This document shows positions 44,104-53,046 of a DNA stretch of 64,000 bases, piece after piece. The notes below the pieces were generated by a model. The model worked only from the letters and a program-made list of their open reading frames with translations, had not been told where the DNA came from and ran no database searches. Both the position numbers and the translations under genes were made by a program. This stretch comes from Chitiniphilus purpureus (lineage in GTDB: Bacteria; Pseudomonadota; Gammaproteobacteria; Burkholderiales; Chitinibacteraceae): NCBI RefSeq assembly GCF_025642115.1, contig NZ_CP106753.1, positions 1,635,501-1,699,500 on the forward strand. The letters run 5' to 3'. Every line of letters starts with the position of its first letter. The first letter of the stretch is position 1.

Positions 44104-44799
44104 ATGATCAAGATCATGCTTATCGAAGACGATCTGCGGCTTGCCCGGCTGATCGCGGACTTTCTGGACAACCATGGCTATGCGGTCAGTTGCGAGCACC
44201 GGGGCGATACCGCGGTGAGCGCGGTGCACCGCCTCAATCCTGACCTGGTGGTGCTGGACATGATGCTGCCCGGCAAGGACGGGCTGGAGATCTGCCGCGA
44301 GCTGCGCCAGCACTCGCACGTGCCCATCCTGATGCTGACTGCGCGCGAAGAGGATATCGACCAGATCCTGGGACTGGAATCGGGCGCGGACGACTATGTG
44401 GTCAAGCCGGTGGAGCCACGTGTGCTGCTCGCCCGCATCCGTGCGCTGCTGCGCCGGCAGAGCGCGCCGGCCAGCACCTTGCCGGATCGGCTGCAGTTCG
44501 GCCACTTCGCCATCGACAGCGGTACGCGCAGCGTGACGCTCCATGGCGCGCTCGTCGATACCGGCACCGCCGAGTTCGAATTGCTGTGGCTGCTGGCAAG
44601 CAACGCCGGACGTGTGCTGTCGCGTGACATGATCCTGACCTCGCTGCGCGGCGTGGGCTACGACGGGCTGGACCGCAGCGTGGACGTGGGCGTGAGCAAG
44701 CTGCGCAAGAAGCTGGACGACGATCCGCGCGAGCCGCGCCGGATCAAGACAGTGTGGGGCAAGGGCTATCTGTTCAGCCGTGACGACTGGGAGGACTGA
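44104..44799 (+). CDS. OmpR/PhoB-family response regulator (RstA-like)
   Basis: A 231-residue regulator. The receiver domain has E8, D9 and D10 for metal, the phospho-acceptor D52 (VVLDMMLPGKDG), T79 and K101 (YVVKPVEP). The winged-helix domain at about 130-228 ends with the typical RSVDVGVSKLRKKLDDD and RIKTVWGKGYLF. ATG 44104 follows a weak ribosome site. It is translationally coupled to the histidine kinase (TGATG). Confidence 0.95.
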   Translation: MIKIMLIEDDLRLARLIADFLDNHGYAVSCEHRGDTAVSAVHRLNPDLVVLDMMLPGKDGLEICRELRQHSHVPILMLTAREEDIDQILGLESGADDYVVKPVEPRVLLARIRALLRRQSAPASTLPDRLQFGHFAIDSGTRSVTLHGALVDTGTAEFELLWLLASNAGRVLSRDMILTSLRGVGYDGLDRSVDVGVSKLRKKLDDDPREPRRIKTVWGKGYLFSRDDWED

Positions 44800-46085
44800 T
44801 GTTTCGCCTGTTCATCCATGTGTATCTGCTGCAGGTCGTCGGCGTGGCGCTCGCGCTGGTGGGGCTCAACTACGCGGTCACAACGTTCTTCAAGCCCTAC
44901 GAGCACCAGTACAACTGGCAGATGGCACGCGGTTCGTTCGGCCACCTCGCACGCGAGCTGCGTGGGCTCGATCCGGAACGGCAGCGCGCCCGGATCGCTG
45001 CATGGCAGCCCGACTACGGGCTCAAACTCGATCTGGTGCATGCGCGGCAGATCGCGCTGCAGCAGGATGAGCTCGGTTTTCTCGAGCGCGGCATGTTCTT
45101 CTTCCGCGAGAACGACGACTACGAGCAGTTCTACGTGCCGATCGAATGGCCGCGTTCCCAATGGCTGCTGGCGATCCGCACCCCACCCCTGCCGGAGGTG
45201 GTGCTGCCGGTGCAGATCGTTTCCTATATGGCGCTGGCGGCCGTGTTCGCGCTGCTGCTGTTCGTATGGGTGCGTCCGCATTGGCGCGAGCTGCAATCGC
45301 TCAGGCTGGCGGCACAGCGGTTCGGCGAAGGAGATCTGAGCGCGCGCACCACGGTGTCGCGGCGCTCGTCGGTGCGCGAGCTGGCGTTGCAGTTCAATGT
45401 GATGGCATCGCGGATCGAATCGTTGATCGCCAGCCGCCGCGACCTGACCAACGCGGTATCGCACGAACTGCGCACGCCGATGGCCCGGCTGTCGTTCGAG
45501 CTGGACAAGGCGCGCACGCTGGACCACCCGGCGCAGTGGCGCACCCTGGCCGATCAGATGCGTCAGGATCTGACCGAGCTGGAGGCGCTGGTGTCCGAGC
45601 TGCTGTCGTTCGCCCGGCTGGAGCAGACCAGCAGCCACTATGTGATGGAGGAGGTCGACACCGAGGACTGGCTGCAAAGCGTGATCGGCATGGTGACACT
45701 GGAGGCTGAGGCGCGCGGCGTGGTGTGCGTGCTGCATCCGGACCACCCGGCGTGGGTAGAGCTGCAGCCGCGCCAGATGGCGCGTGCGCTGATCAATGTG
45801 GTGCGCAATGCCATCCACCATGCGCAGGGCCGGGTGGAGGTGCGGCTGGTGGGGTATGGGGACGGATTCGAGCTGCGCATCGACGACGACGGCCCCGGCA
45901 TTGCGCCCGCCGAGCGCGAACGGGTGTTCGACCCCTTTGTGCGTCTGGACGAGAGCCGCAGCCGCGCCACCGGGGGATTCGGCCTGGGGCTGGCCATCGT
46001 GCGGCAGATCGTCAAATCGCACCAGGGCCAGGTGTGGATCGAGGACAGCCCGCTTGGCGGCGCGCGCTTCCTGATTCGCTGGTGA
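44799..46085 (+). CDS. Sensor histidine kinase (RstB-like)
   Basis: A 428-residue membrane kinase. TM1 is at about 8-30. A short periplasmic domain of about 105 residues follows, then TM2 at about 136-159, a HAMP domain, and the dimerisation box with H222 (VSHELRTPMARLSFELDKA). The ATPase has N (VVRNAIHHA), G1 (DDDGPGIAP), F and G2 (GGFGLGLAIV) motifs. The layout and size match RstB, which in enterobacteria responds to Mg2+ and acid via PhoPQ. The true signal here is unknown. An OmpV/MipA gene lies convergently downstream. Confidence 0.94.
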   Translation: MFRLFIHVYLLQVVGVALALVGLNYAVTTFFKPYEHQYNWQMARGSFGHLARELRGLDPERQRARIAAWQPDYGLKLDLVHARQIALQQDELGFLERGMFFFRENDDYEQFYVPIEWPRSQWLLAIRTPPLPEVVLPVQIVSYMALAAVFALLLFVWVRPHWRELQSLRLAAQRFGEGDLSARTTVSRRSSVRELALQFNVMASRIESLIASRRDLTNAVSHELRTPMARLSFELDKARTLDHPAQWRTLADQMRQDLTELEALVSELLSFARLEQTSSHYVMEEVDTEDWLQSVIGMVTLEAEARGVVCVLHPDHPAWVELQPRQMARALINVVRNAIHHAQGRVEVRLVGYGDGFELRIDDDGPGIAPAERERVFDPFVRLDESRSRATGGFGLGLAIVRQIVKSHQGQVWIEDSPLGGARFLIRW

Positions 46086-46088
46086 CGC

Positions 46089-46115
46089 CAAGGCGGCCCG
46101 TGCCGGGCCGCCTTG
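46089..46115. terminator. Hairpin between the kinase and ompV/mipA genes
   Basis: A perfect 12-bp stem CAAGGCGGCCCG/CGGGCCGCCTTG with loop TGC between convergent genes. There is no T-run, so termination strength is unsure. Confidence 0.65.
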
Positions 46116-46131
46116 CGCCGCAGGGCATGGA

Positions 46132-46953
46132 TCAGAACGAGTAGTTCAGCAGCAGTGCGGCCTGGTAGTTGGTCTTTTCCTCGACCAGCGGGCTGTCCTC
46201 CGCCTCGCCGGCGTAGCGGACTGCACCGGCCGCAAGTTCGGTGCTCCAGGTCTTGTTGAAGCGATGCGTCCAGCTGACGCCGAAACTGTAGCTGTTGATG
46301 CCCGATTCGGCCTTGTAGGCCTTGAAGCGGCTGGTCCTGCTCTGGGCATCGGTCACGCCGAAGTAGGTCTGGTTGTACTTGGCATTGCCCAGATGCACGC
46401 CGGCACCGAGGCCGATGCTGTCGCTTTCGCTCAACTCGAACTCATGGCCCAGCTGCACGCTCCAGGTGAGGCCGCGCTCGGTGTTGGTCAGGGCCTGATC
46501 GAACGAGACCGAGACGACGGTGGACGGGGTGATCGCATAGCCGACCATGGCGGTCGCCAGCAGCGAGCCGTCCACATCGCCCATGCCCTTGAGCCGGTCC
46601 GAGCCCGAGCCCAGGTCCTCGTCGCTCTCGGCGCGCCCGCCGTCGTAGCCCAGGCCAAGGCCGAACGAGAAACCGTTGTCGAGCTGGGTCTGCCAGCCCA
46701 GCCCTTCCTGCAGGTCCAGATAGAAGCCGGTCGGGCTCACCATCCGGAAATTGAGCGCCGGGCCTACGTCGTAATCATCGCTGCCGGCGTAGTTCGGCCC
46801 GTAGGCCACACCGGCGCCGAGCGTATATTCGGCTTCCTTGAAGAAGTTGCCGGTGGCGGCGGTGAAGCCGGCCTCCTGCGGTTCGGCAAGCGCCAGCGGT
46901 GCCAGGAGGGAGGACAGCACTGCAAGTGCGCAGCGGGAGAGGGGGAATCGCAT
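46132..46953 (-). CDS. MipA/OmpV family outer membrane protein
   Basis: A 273-residue beta-barrel protein with a signal peptide of about 23 residues (MRFPLSRCALAVLSSLLAPLALA). It has the family opening YTLGAGVAYGPNYAGSDDY, alternating amphipathic strands, and a C-terminal aromatic residue (ALLLNYSF) that acts as the BAM recognition signal. MipA/OmpV proteins are linked to murein-synthesis complexes or osmotic and cation stress in other bacteria. The neighbouring RstAB-type system could regulate it, which is inference. Confidence 0.92.
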   Translation of the reverse strand: MRFPLSRCALAVLSSLLAPLALAEPQEAGFTAATGNFFKEAEYTLGAGVAYGPNYAGSDDYDVGPALNFRMVSPTGFYLDLQEGLGWQTQLDNGFSFGLGLGYDGGRAESDEDLGSGSDRLKGMGDVDGSLLATAMVGYAITPSTVVSVSFDQALTNTERGLTWSVQLGHEFELSESDSIGLGAGVHLGNAKYNQTYFGVTDAQSRTSRFKAYKAESGINSYSFGVSWTHRFNKTWSTELAAGAVRYAGEAEDSPLVEEKTNYQAALLLNYSF

Positions 46954-47459
46954 ATCAAGGCTCTTGCGTGGTTGAACACGGCGCCGATTCTATGCGAAGC
47001 CACCCTACGCAGCGTGTGCCGGAAATGTCCGCGACTTGTAAACAAGCGTGAACAAAAGCTTTCCCCTGCTTGCGCAAACCAAGCAATTTCAACGGGTTGC
47101 GCCTTGCACAACGCTGCCATGCATCGATTGGTAATTGTGCACATGGCACACTTGACGCACAAGAAAACGGGGCATCCGGTGATGGATGCCCCGCGTCGCG
47201 GAACAGATGGCTGAAGCGAGTAGATTGCCTAGGCCCTCGGACGGGCTTATCTGCGCGCTGCGTGAGCGTGCCGGAATCATCGTCACTCGTCGCCGCCGAT
47301 CTGCCGGCGGCACCTCGCAGGAGGCAGGTTGAAAGAACGTACGCTGATTCACTCGTGCTGCAGGCTGTTACTCGTCGTCCCGGCGACGATTCCACCTTAG
47401 CACCGTGCAGCGCGGCAATTCAAGCTGCGCCGACCGCGCGTCCGGATGGGGGCGGGCAT
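46954..47459. other. Intergenic region with a minus-strand terminator-like hairpin
   Basis: 506 nt upstream of ompV/mipA. It contains a hairpin at 47168-47193 followed on the minus strand by TTTTCTT, and a TAGAAT element (46992-46987, minus) that may be the -10 for ompV/mipA. Frames in the region have no credible protein composition. A minus-strand small RNA ending at the hairpin is possible, but I found no good promoter for it. Confidence 0.45.
47168..47193 (-). terminator. Terminator-like hairpin
   Basis: A 10-bp stem CGGGGCATCC/GGATGCCCCG with a 6-nt loop. The minus strand then reads TTTTCTT. It may end transcripts of the flavoprotein gene that lies 266 nt upstream, or of an unannotated RNA. 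Confidence 0.6.
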
Positions 47460-48629
47460 TCAGGCATGGCTGCCGGCCACGTGGCCGGATGACCAGGCCC
47501 ACTGGAAGTTGTAGCCGCCGAGCCAGCCGGTCACATCCACCACCTCGCCGATGAAGAACAGCCCGGGCACTGTCTTCGCCTGCATGGTGCGCGAGTCGAG
47601 CGCACTGGTGGCCACACCGCCGCGGGTCACTTCCGCCTTGCGGTAGCCCTCGGTGCCGGAGGGCACCACCTGCCAGCGTTTGAGGCGTTCCTCCAGCTGA
47701 TGCAAGGTCTTGGCCGGGTACTGCTTGAGCGGCCGGTTCTCCCCCAGCGCCGCCACCACCGCATGCGCCAGCCGCTTCGGGATGGCATCGGCCAATACGT
47801 TGGCGAGCAGCGCATCGCGATTGCCGGCGGCGAGCACCTCGGTGATGGCGCGGTCGGGCAGCAGGTCGATGCTGATCGGCTGGCCCGGCTGCCAATAGGA
47901 GGAGATCTGCAGGATGGCCGGACCGGACAGGCCCTTGTGCGTCAGCAGGACCGCTTCGCGAAAGCGTGTCCTGCCGCAGGTGGCCGTCGCATCGGGCACC
48001 GCCACGCCGGCCAGTTCCGACCACAGATCCTGTGGCTGGAAGGTCAGCGGCACCAGCGCCGGGGCAGTCGGCACGATTTCGAGGCCGAAGCGGCGTGCCA
48101 GCTCGTAGCCGAAGGCGCTGGCACCGATCTGCGGGATGGACAAGCCGCCGCTGGCGATGACCAGCGAGGCGCAGCGCCAGGTTTCGGCCGCCGTGCGCAC
48201 CATGAAGCCGTCGTCGAGCCGCTCGATCTGCTCGATGGGCGTGTGCATGCGCCACAGCGCGCCGCCGGCGTCGACCTCGGCCTTGAGCATCTGGATGATG
48301 GCGCCCGAGCCCTGGTCGCAGAACAGCTGCCCCAGCGTCTTCTCGTGGTAGGTGAGACCGTGCCGTGCCATCAGCTTGATGAAGTCCTGCGCGGTGTAGC
48401 GCGCCAGGGCCGATTTGCAGTAGTGCGGATTGGCCGAGAGATAGCATTCGGGCCGCACCTGCAGATTGGTGAAGTTGCAGCGCCCGCCGCCGGAGATGCG
48501 GATCTTCTCGGCAAGCTTGGCGGCATGATCGATCAGCACCACCTTGCGGCCGCGCGCGCCCGCAGTGGCTGCGCACAGCATGCCGGCTGCGCCGGCGCCG
48601 ATGATCACGATGTCGGTGGTTTGCATCAT
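47460..48629 (-). CDS. BaiN/HI0933-family FAD-dependent oxidoreductase
   Basis: A 389-residue flavoprotein. The N-terminal Rossmann motif GAGAAGM is at about residues 11-17, followed by KIRISGGGRCNFTNLQ, the IASGGLSIPQIGASAFGYELA block and the C-terminal GLFFIGEVVDVTGWLGGYNFQWAWSSG, which binds FAD. This is the HI0933/YhiN/BaiN family, whose gut members reduce bile acid intermediates. The physiological substrate in proteobacteria is unknown. Full length. Confidence 0.93.
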   Translation of the reverse strand: MMQTTDIVIIGAGAAGMLCAATAGARGRKVVLIDHAAKLAEKIRISGGGRCNFTNLQVRPECYLSANPHYCKSALARYTAQDFIKLMARHGLTYHEKTLGQLFCDQGSGAIIQMLKAEVDAGGALWRMHTPIEQIERLDDGFMVRTAAETWRCASLVIASGGLSIPQIGASAFGYELARRFGLEIVPTAPALVPLTFQPQDLWSELAGVAVPDATATCGRTRFREAVLLTHKGLSGPAILQISSYWQPGQPISIDLLPDRAITEVLAAGNRDALLANVLADAIPKRLAHAVVAALGENRPLKQYPAKTLHQLEERLKRWQVVPSGTEGYRKAEVTRGGVATSALDSRTMQAKTVPGLFFIGEVVDVTGWLGGYNFQWAWSSGHVAGSHA

Positions 48630-48744
48630 GGGACGCGATTGTAGGGGAACACCCCTTGGCCGGCGACGTCCAAACCGCCGGTCTGCCCCGTGGCGGCGTA
48701 TTTGCCACTACACTGCGGGCCATTGCCATCCGGACACCCCCGTC

Positions 48745-49398
48745 ATGCCCATCCGCGCCGTGCTGCTGTTGCTGCTGCTGGTTCCCGGCCTTGTGCGCGC
48801 CGCCACGCTGGTGGTGGCGGTCGCCGGCGATGTGCGGCTGGATGGCACGCCGCTGGCCGAACTGGTGCTGCTGCAGCCGGGTGCGCAACTGCGGCTGGCC
48901 AGCGGGGCGAACGTGCTGCTGGCCGAGCCTGATCAGGGCCGCCAGACCCGCTGGCAGGGTCCGGCGCTGCTGCGGCTCGAAGCCCAGGGCGCACGGCGTG
49001 TCGGCGAGGGGCCGCCGCCCGAGCGCAGACCGCTGCCGCAGGCACTGCGGCCCGCCTTGCTGCGTACGCCCGACAATCTTGAACGCATCGCCCGGCTGGA
49101 TGCCGACCTGCCCAGCCGGCTGATCAGCGCCCGGTTGAAGGCGGCGCGCCAGCAGTACCAGCGTTGGCGCGGCCAGTCTGCTGCGGACGATGTCACCCCG
49201 GAGTTGTACCTGCTCGATCTGCAGCTTGCCGCGCGCGATGGCCTCGGGCTGCAGGCCACGCTGGCCGAGATGGCCAGGCGCCGGCCGGACAACCGGCGTA
49301 TCGCGCAGCTTTCGGCCCATCTGGTGTCGCTGGATCTGGCAATGAGTCCGGGCGATGCCGGCGCGCAGGTGGAAATCAAACCGATACAGACCCCATGA
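48745..49398 (+). CDS. Secreted protein with a FecR-like N-terminal region
   Basis: A 217-residue protein with signal peptide MPIRAVLLLLLLVPGLVRA. The first 70 mature residues (VAGDVRLDGTPLAELVLLQPGAQLRLASGANVLL) look like a small beta-rich FecR/LysM-adjacent domain. The remainder is Arg/Leu/Ala-rich and helical. I cannot assign a function. It is followed after 9 nt by a DUF924 gene and divergent from the flavoprotein. Confidence 0.8.
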   Translation: MPIRAVLLLLLLVPGLVRAATLVVAVAGDVRLDGTPLAELVLLQPGAQLRLASGANVLLAEPDQGRQTRWQGPALLRLEAQGARRVGEGPPPERRPLPQALRPALLRTPDNLERIARLDADLPSRLISARLKAARQQYQRWRGQSAADDVTPELYLLDLQLAARDGLGLQATLAEMARRRPDNRRIAQLSAHLVSLDLAMSPGDAGAQVEIKPIQTP

Positions 49399-49407
49399 GG
49401 TGGTGCG

Positions 49408-50040
49408 ATGAGTGATCTGATCCGGCGCAGCAGCCCGGAAGGGCGCGTCAAAAGCGGGCGCGAGGGGCGGGTGGCCGAGCCGGCGCAGGTGCTGGCGTTC
49501 TGGTTCGACACACCGCAGGCACAGGCCACGCTGTGGCGCAGTGTCTGGTTCGAGCGGGACGACGCGTTTGATGCCGGCATCCGCCAGCGCTTTTCCGCAA
49601 CGCTGGAGGCGGCACTGGCCGGCAGCCTCGATCACTGGGCGCGCTCGGCGGCGGGCGCGCTGGCATTGGTGATCGTGCTCGACCAGTTTCCGCGCAACCT
49701 GTTCCGTGGCGAGGCGCGGGCGTTTGCCGGCGATGCTGCCGCGCGCCGGATCGCGACATCGCTGCTGGCGCAAGGGTGGCAGCGCGAATTGACAGCGGTG
49801 CAGCAGATGTTCGCATACCTGCCATTCGAGCACGCCGAGTGCCTGGCCGACCAGGACCGCTCGGTGGCGCTGACCGCGCGCTGGCGCGACGATCCACAGC
49901 TGGCCACCTGCTACGACTATGCATTGCGCCACCGTGAGGTGATCCGCCGTTTCGGGCGGTTTCCGCACCGCAATGCCGTGCTCGGACGCCACAGCACCGA
50001 GCGCGAGCGCGCCTGGCTGGACGCGCACGGCGGGTTCTAG
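49408..50040 (+). CDS. DUF924 family protein
   Basis: A 210-residue DUF924 protein. Conserved blocks are VLAFWFD, WFERDDAFDAGIRQRF, LVIVLDQFPRNLFRG, MFAYLPFEHAECLADQ and RFGRFPHRNAVLGR. It has a TPR-like alpha-helical fold of unknown biochemical role and no export signal. GAGGTG precedes the ATG. It probably shares a transcript with the preceding secreted protein gene. Confidence 0.92.
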   Translation: MSDLIRRSSPEGRVKSGREGRVAEPAQVLAFWFDTPQAQATLWRSVWFERDDAFDAGIRQRFSATLEAALAGSLDHWARSAAGALALVIVLDQFPRNLFRGEARAFAGDAAARRIATSLLAQGWQRELTAVQQMFAYLPFEHAECLADQDRSVALTARWRDDPQLATCYDYALRHREVIRRFGRFPHRNAVLGRHSTERERAWLDAHGGF

Positions 50041-50186
50041 CCCCTGTGTGGCGGTGGCGGGCCGACGGCGCCGACCGCATCGCCTGCCCACTGCCAACCC
50101 CGATGCAGTGCCGTGGCGGAACCGCGGTGAACGGACCCGGGACGGTCCGCTCCGACACGCAAGCCGCCGCGTGGGCCGGACGCGCT

Positions 50187-51359
50187 CTACTTCAGATTGT
50201 CCTTGAGCGCGCGCAGCAGGCTGTGGGCGGCATCGTCCTGTGTGAATTCCCAGATCATTGCGCCACCCAGCTGCTGCGCCTTGATGTATTGCGCCTTGAC
50301 CTTGAGCGACTGCGGATCGTCGTAGCTGACCAGCTCCTTGGTCGCGGCGTTGTACAGATAGGGCGCATCCCCCGCCGCCTGGCTGCGGAACGCCTTCCAG
50401 CCCGGCTGGCCGATCAGGTCCTTGCGCAGCAGCGCGTATTGCACGGTGCCGGGTTCGGGGTAGTGGGTCAGGCCCGGGCCCTTGGCCGGCTGTGCCAGAC
50501 CGTCGCCATTGGGGCCCGGTTCGACATTGCCCTGTGCACGCGCATAGAACGGCACGCCCAGTACCAGCTGTGCCGGCTTGAAACCCTGGGCCAGGAAATG
50601 CTTCACGCCGCCATCGCCGTTGAGCACGCTGCTATCCGGTTCGCCCGGCGTGGGGTGGAGCGCGGCATGCAGCCCGGCACGCGGGCTCCAGGCGCCGTAG
50701 TAGTCGTAGCTCATCAGGTTGACCCGGTCGAGCAGCTTGGCCGCACGCTTCAGATCGTAGCCCGAGACACCCCAGCCCCCGGCCACGCCCGGGATGGCGG
50801 CGGTCAGCGCGTACTTGCGACCATCGGCCGTGCCGGCCTGGTCCAGCGCGGCACGCAGCGTTTCAAGCAGCTTGATGTAGTTGTCGCGGTCGGCCGCGGC
50901 GGCGTCGTCCGGATAGTTGCCGCCGGTGACCGGGTGTTCCCAGTCCAGATCCAGCCCTTGGCAGCGGTAGTCGCGCATGATGGCCACCGCGGTGTCGGCC
51001 AACCGCGCGCGCGTGGTTTCGTTGCCGGCCACCTTGGCGAGATGGCGTGAACCGGTCCAGCCACCGATCGCCCAGTGGCAGTCGAGCGCGGGATTGCGTT
51101 GCCGTGCGGCGGCAAACGCCTTTTTCCAGGTCTGCGCCACCGGCAGCGCGCCGTCGGCGATGAAGGCGGTGCCGTCGGGCCGCACTTCGATGAACGAGTA
51201 GATGCCGATGTCCAGCTCGGCCAGCACCGCCGCCGCGCGAGCACGGTCCTGCTCGGATTGCCAGGTCGGCAGGTAGGAGACCAGCTTTGGGCCGGCATGG
51301 GCCAGGCCGGCGCTGCACAAGGCCAGCACCAGCGGCAGGGCTCGGGCGGAATGGCGCAT
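50187..51359 (-). CDS. Secreted GH18 chitinase
   Basis: A 390-residue glycosyl hydrolase family 18 protein with signal peptide MRHSARALPLVLALCSAGLAHA and no separate chitin-binding domain. The catalytic strand reads Q134-G-L-D-L-D-W-E141: the proton donor E141 and the adjacent Asp residues are intact, but the first Asp of DxxDxDxE is Gln. Other GH18 features are HWAIGGWT, LMSYDYYGAWSP and the C-terminal GGAMIWEFTQDD. GAGGAATCC precedes the ATG; longer frames upstream lack a signal. It probably releases chitin oligosaccharides outside the cell or in the periplasm. Confidence 0.93.
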   Translation of the reverse strand: MRHSARALPLVLALCSAGLAHAGPKLVSYLPTWQSEQDRARAAAVLAELDIGIYSFIEVRPDGTAFIADGALPVAQTWKKAFAAARQRNPALDCHWAIGGWTGSRHLAKVAGNETTRARLADTAVAIMRDYRCQGLDLDWEHPVTGGNYPDDAAAADRDNYIKLLETLRAALDQAGTADGRKYALTAAIPGVAGGWGVSGYDLKRAAKLLDRVNLMSYDYYGAWSPRAGLHAALHPTPGEPDSSVLNGDGGVKHFLAQGFKPAQLVLGVPFYARAQGNVEPGPNGDGLAQPAKGPGLTHYPEPGTVQYALLRKDLIGQPGWKAFRSQAAGDAPYLYNAATKELVSYDDPQSLKVKAQYIKAQQLGGAMIWEFTQDDAAHSLLRALKDNLK

Positions 51360-51573
51360 CGGGATTCCTCGCAGAAGAAGGGCGGTCGGCTGGCCGGCTG
51401 GGCCGCATGCCGACGTTGAGGGGCGAGGATGAAGGCCGCGGCCCGATCGGGCAATGGCCCGGATTGTCGGCTGGCGCTGGCGCATGTTGCCCGGGTTGCA
51501 CTTGGACAGCCGATGCGACAAGTGCTCAAATCCCAGGCCAGCGGGCACAGACCCGCTCCCTGGAGAATCCGCG

Positions 51574-51936
51574 ATGTCGTACATGCTGTTGATGATGGAA
51601 CCGGTCGGCCAGCGCACCACCCGCAGCGAAGCCGAAGGGCGCGAGTGCTACGAGCGCATGCGGCGCTTTGGCGACGAACTGCGTGCGCAGGGCCTCTTGG
51701 TCGCCAGCGAATCGCTGGCGTCGCAGCATGGCGCGGCGCGCCTGCAGGTGCACGAGGGCCGGCGGCACGTGGTCGACGGGCCGTTCGCCGAGATCAAGGA
51801 GATGGTGGGCGGCTTCTTCCTGCTCAACTGCAGCAGCCGCGAACAGGCGCTCGACATCGCCGCGCGCTGTCCGGCGGCAGAGTGGTGCACGGTGGAGGTC
51901 CGCGCGCTGGCCCCGTGCTATGAGACCGTTGATTGA
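51574..51936 (+). CDS. DGPF (YCII-related) protein 1
   Basis: A 120-residue YCII-fold protein with the DGPF signature (VVDGPFAEIKEMVGGFFLL) at about residues 67-85. TGGAGAA precedes the ATG. DGPF proteins are the standard genomic partners of ECF42 sigma factors, one of which is encoded downstream. They may be direct targets or effectors of the sigma factor; their biochemical activity is unknown. First gene of a four-gene cluster. Confidence 0.92.
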   Translation: MSYMLLMMEPVGQRTTRSEAEGRECYERMRRFGDELRAQGLLVASESLASQHGAARLQVHEGRRHVVDGPFAEIKEMVGGFFLLNCSSREQALDIAARCPAAEWCTVEVRALAPCYETVD

Positions 51937-51994
51937 GCATGGGCAACCGTTCGTCGGCTGCAGGCCAGTAAAAGCGCCCGGGCACCGCTGCCAT

Positions 51995-52021
51995 TGTCGA
52001 AATCGCGCTGCCTGCTTCGTC
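51995..52021 (+). promoter_or_regulatory. Candidate ECF42-type promoter
   Basis: TGTCGA (51995-52000), 17-nt spacer, CGTC (52018-52021), upstream of the second DGPF gene. It matches the -35 TGTCGA and -10 CGTC/CGAC preference that I recall for ECF42 factors. A partial TGTCGG at 51465-51470, upstream of the first DGPF gene, has no matching -10. Confidence 0.5.
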
Positions 52022-52094
52022 GTGAGGGTGAAACGCGCCAATGGACCGCCCGACCGGGCAGCCGCGTTCAGTCCATTCTCACCAGGAGCCCCCC

Positions 52095-52517
52095 ATGCGA
52101 TTCATGATTATCGTCAGGTCCACCCCCAAGTTCGAGGCCGAACTCTCGCCCGAGACGGCCGACGAGGCCTTGATGGCCGCCATGGCCGACTACCACGAGC
52201 AGCTGGCGCAGGCCGGCGTGCTGCTGGACGCCAGCGGCCTGCAACCCAGCCGCACCGGCTGGCGCATCCACTATGAAGGCACGACGCGCACGGTGGTCGA
52301 CGGCCCGTTCACCGAAACCAAGGAACTGATCGCCGGCTACACGCTGATCCAGGTGCGCTCGCGCGAAGAAGCGCTGGAGTGGTCGCGGCGCTTTCCCAAC
52401 CCGGTCGGCGAGGGCCAGCCGGCGGTGGTCGAAGTGCGCCAGCTTTACGAGCTGGAGGATTTCAGCGACAGCCAGGCCATCCAGCGCTTCAAGGAGCTCG
52501 GCGTCGGCGGGGCCTGA
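52095..52517 (+). CDS. DGPF (YCII-related) protein 2
   Basis: A 140-residue paralogue of the preceding YCII protein, with MRFMIIVRST at the N-terminus, VVDGPFTETKELIAGYTLI carrying the DGPF motif, and a C-terminal EVRQLYELEDFSD typical of ECF42 partners. AGGAG precedes the ATG. The candidate ECF42 promoter lies 74 nt upstream of the ATG, so this gene, the VOC gene and the sigma factor could form an autoregulated transcript. Confidence 0.93.
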   Translation: MRFMIIVRSTPKFEAELSPETADEALMAAMADYHEQLAQAGVLLDASGLQPSRTGWRIHYEGTTRTVVDGPFTETKELIAGYTLIQVRSREEALEWSRRFPNPVGEGQPAVVEVRQLYELEDFSDSQAIQRFKELGVGGA

Positions 52518-52638
52518 GGGCCTGCCTTCCCGCCTGCACCCGCCGCCGGCGCGGCCGGCATCCGATGGACCCGGTCTGCCGCTGCAACCGTTTTATTCAT
52601 TCGATGGCGCCACAGGCGCCATGACCAAGGACACTGTC

Positions 52639-53046
52639 ATGCACAAGCAAATCTTCGTCAATCTGCCTGTCAAGAACCTCGAACGCAGCAAGGCGTTCTT
52701 CGCCAGCCTGGGCTTTACCTTCAACCCGCAATTCACCAATGAGTCGGCCGCCTGCATGCTGGTGGGCGAGAACATCTACGCCATGCTGCTGGTGGAGACG
52801 TTCTTCCAGTCGTTCACCAAGAAGCCGGTGGCCAACGCGCACGAGTCCACCGAAGTGCTGGTCGGTCTGTCGTGCGAGAGCCGCGCCGAGGTGGACGAGC
52901 TCGTGGCCAAGGCGTTCGAGGCCGGCGGCAACGTGCCGCGCGAGCCACAGGACCACGGCTTCATGTACGGCCATGGCTTCGAGGACCTGGATGGCCACGT
53001 GTGGGAACTGATCTACATGGAACCGGGCGCGGTGGAACAGGGCTGA
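52639..53046 (+). CDS. VOC family protein (glyoxalase-like)
   Basis: A 135-residue VOC-fold protein of the type annotated as glyoxalase/extradiol dioxygenase (QIFVNLPVKNLERSKAFFASLGFTFNPQF, HGFEDLDGHVWELIYM). The C-terminal metal-ligand Glu (WELIY) is present; activity is unknown. AAGGA precedes the ATG used; ATG 52621 is an alternative. Its stop overlaps the sigma factor start (TGATG). VOC proteins of this kind are frequent members of ECF42 clusters. Confidence 0.92.
   Translation: MHKQIFVNLPVKNLERSKAFFASLGFTFNPQFTNESAACMLVGENIYAMLLVETFFQSFTKKPVANAHESTEVLVGLSCESRAEVDELVAKAFEAGGNVPREPQDHGFMYGHGFEDLDGHVWELIYMEPGAVEQG

Noticed and set aside
46955..47395. Short minus-strand frame upstream of ompV/mipA
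   Set aside because: No ribosome site, biased composition, and it spans the terminator-like hairpin.
47368..50097. 909-codon minus-strand frame running through the flavoprotein and DUF924 genes
   Set aside because: It crosses several well-supported genes and has repetitive Arg/Gln/Gly-rich sequence without any domain.
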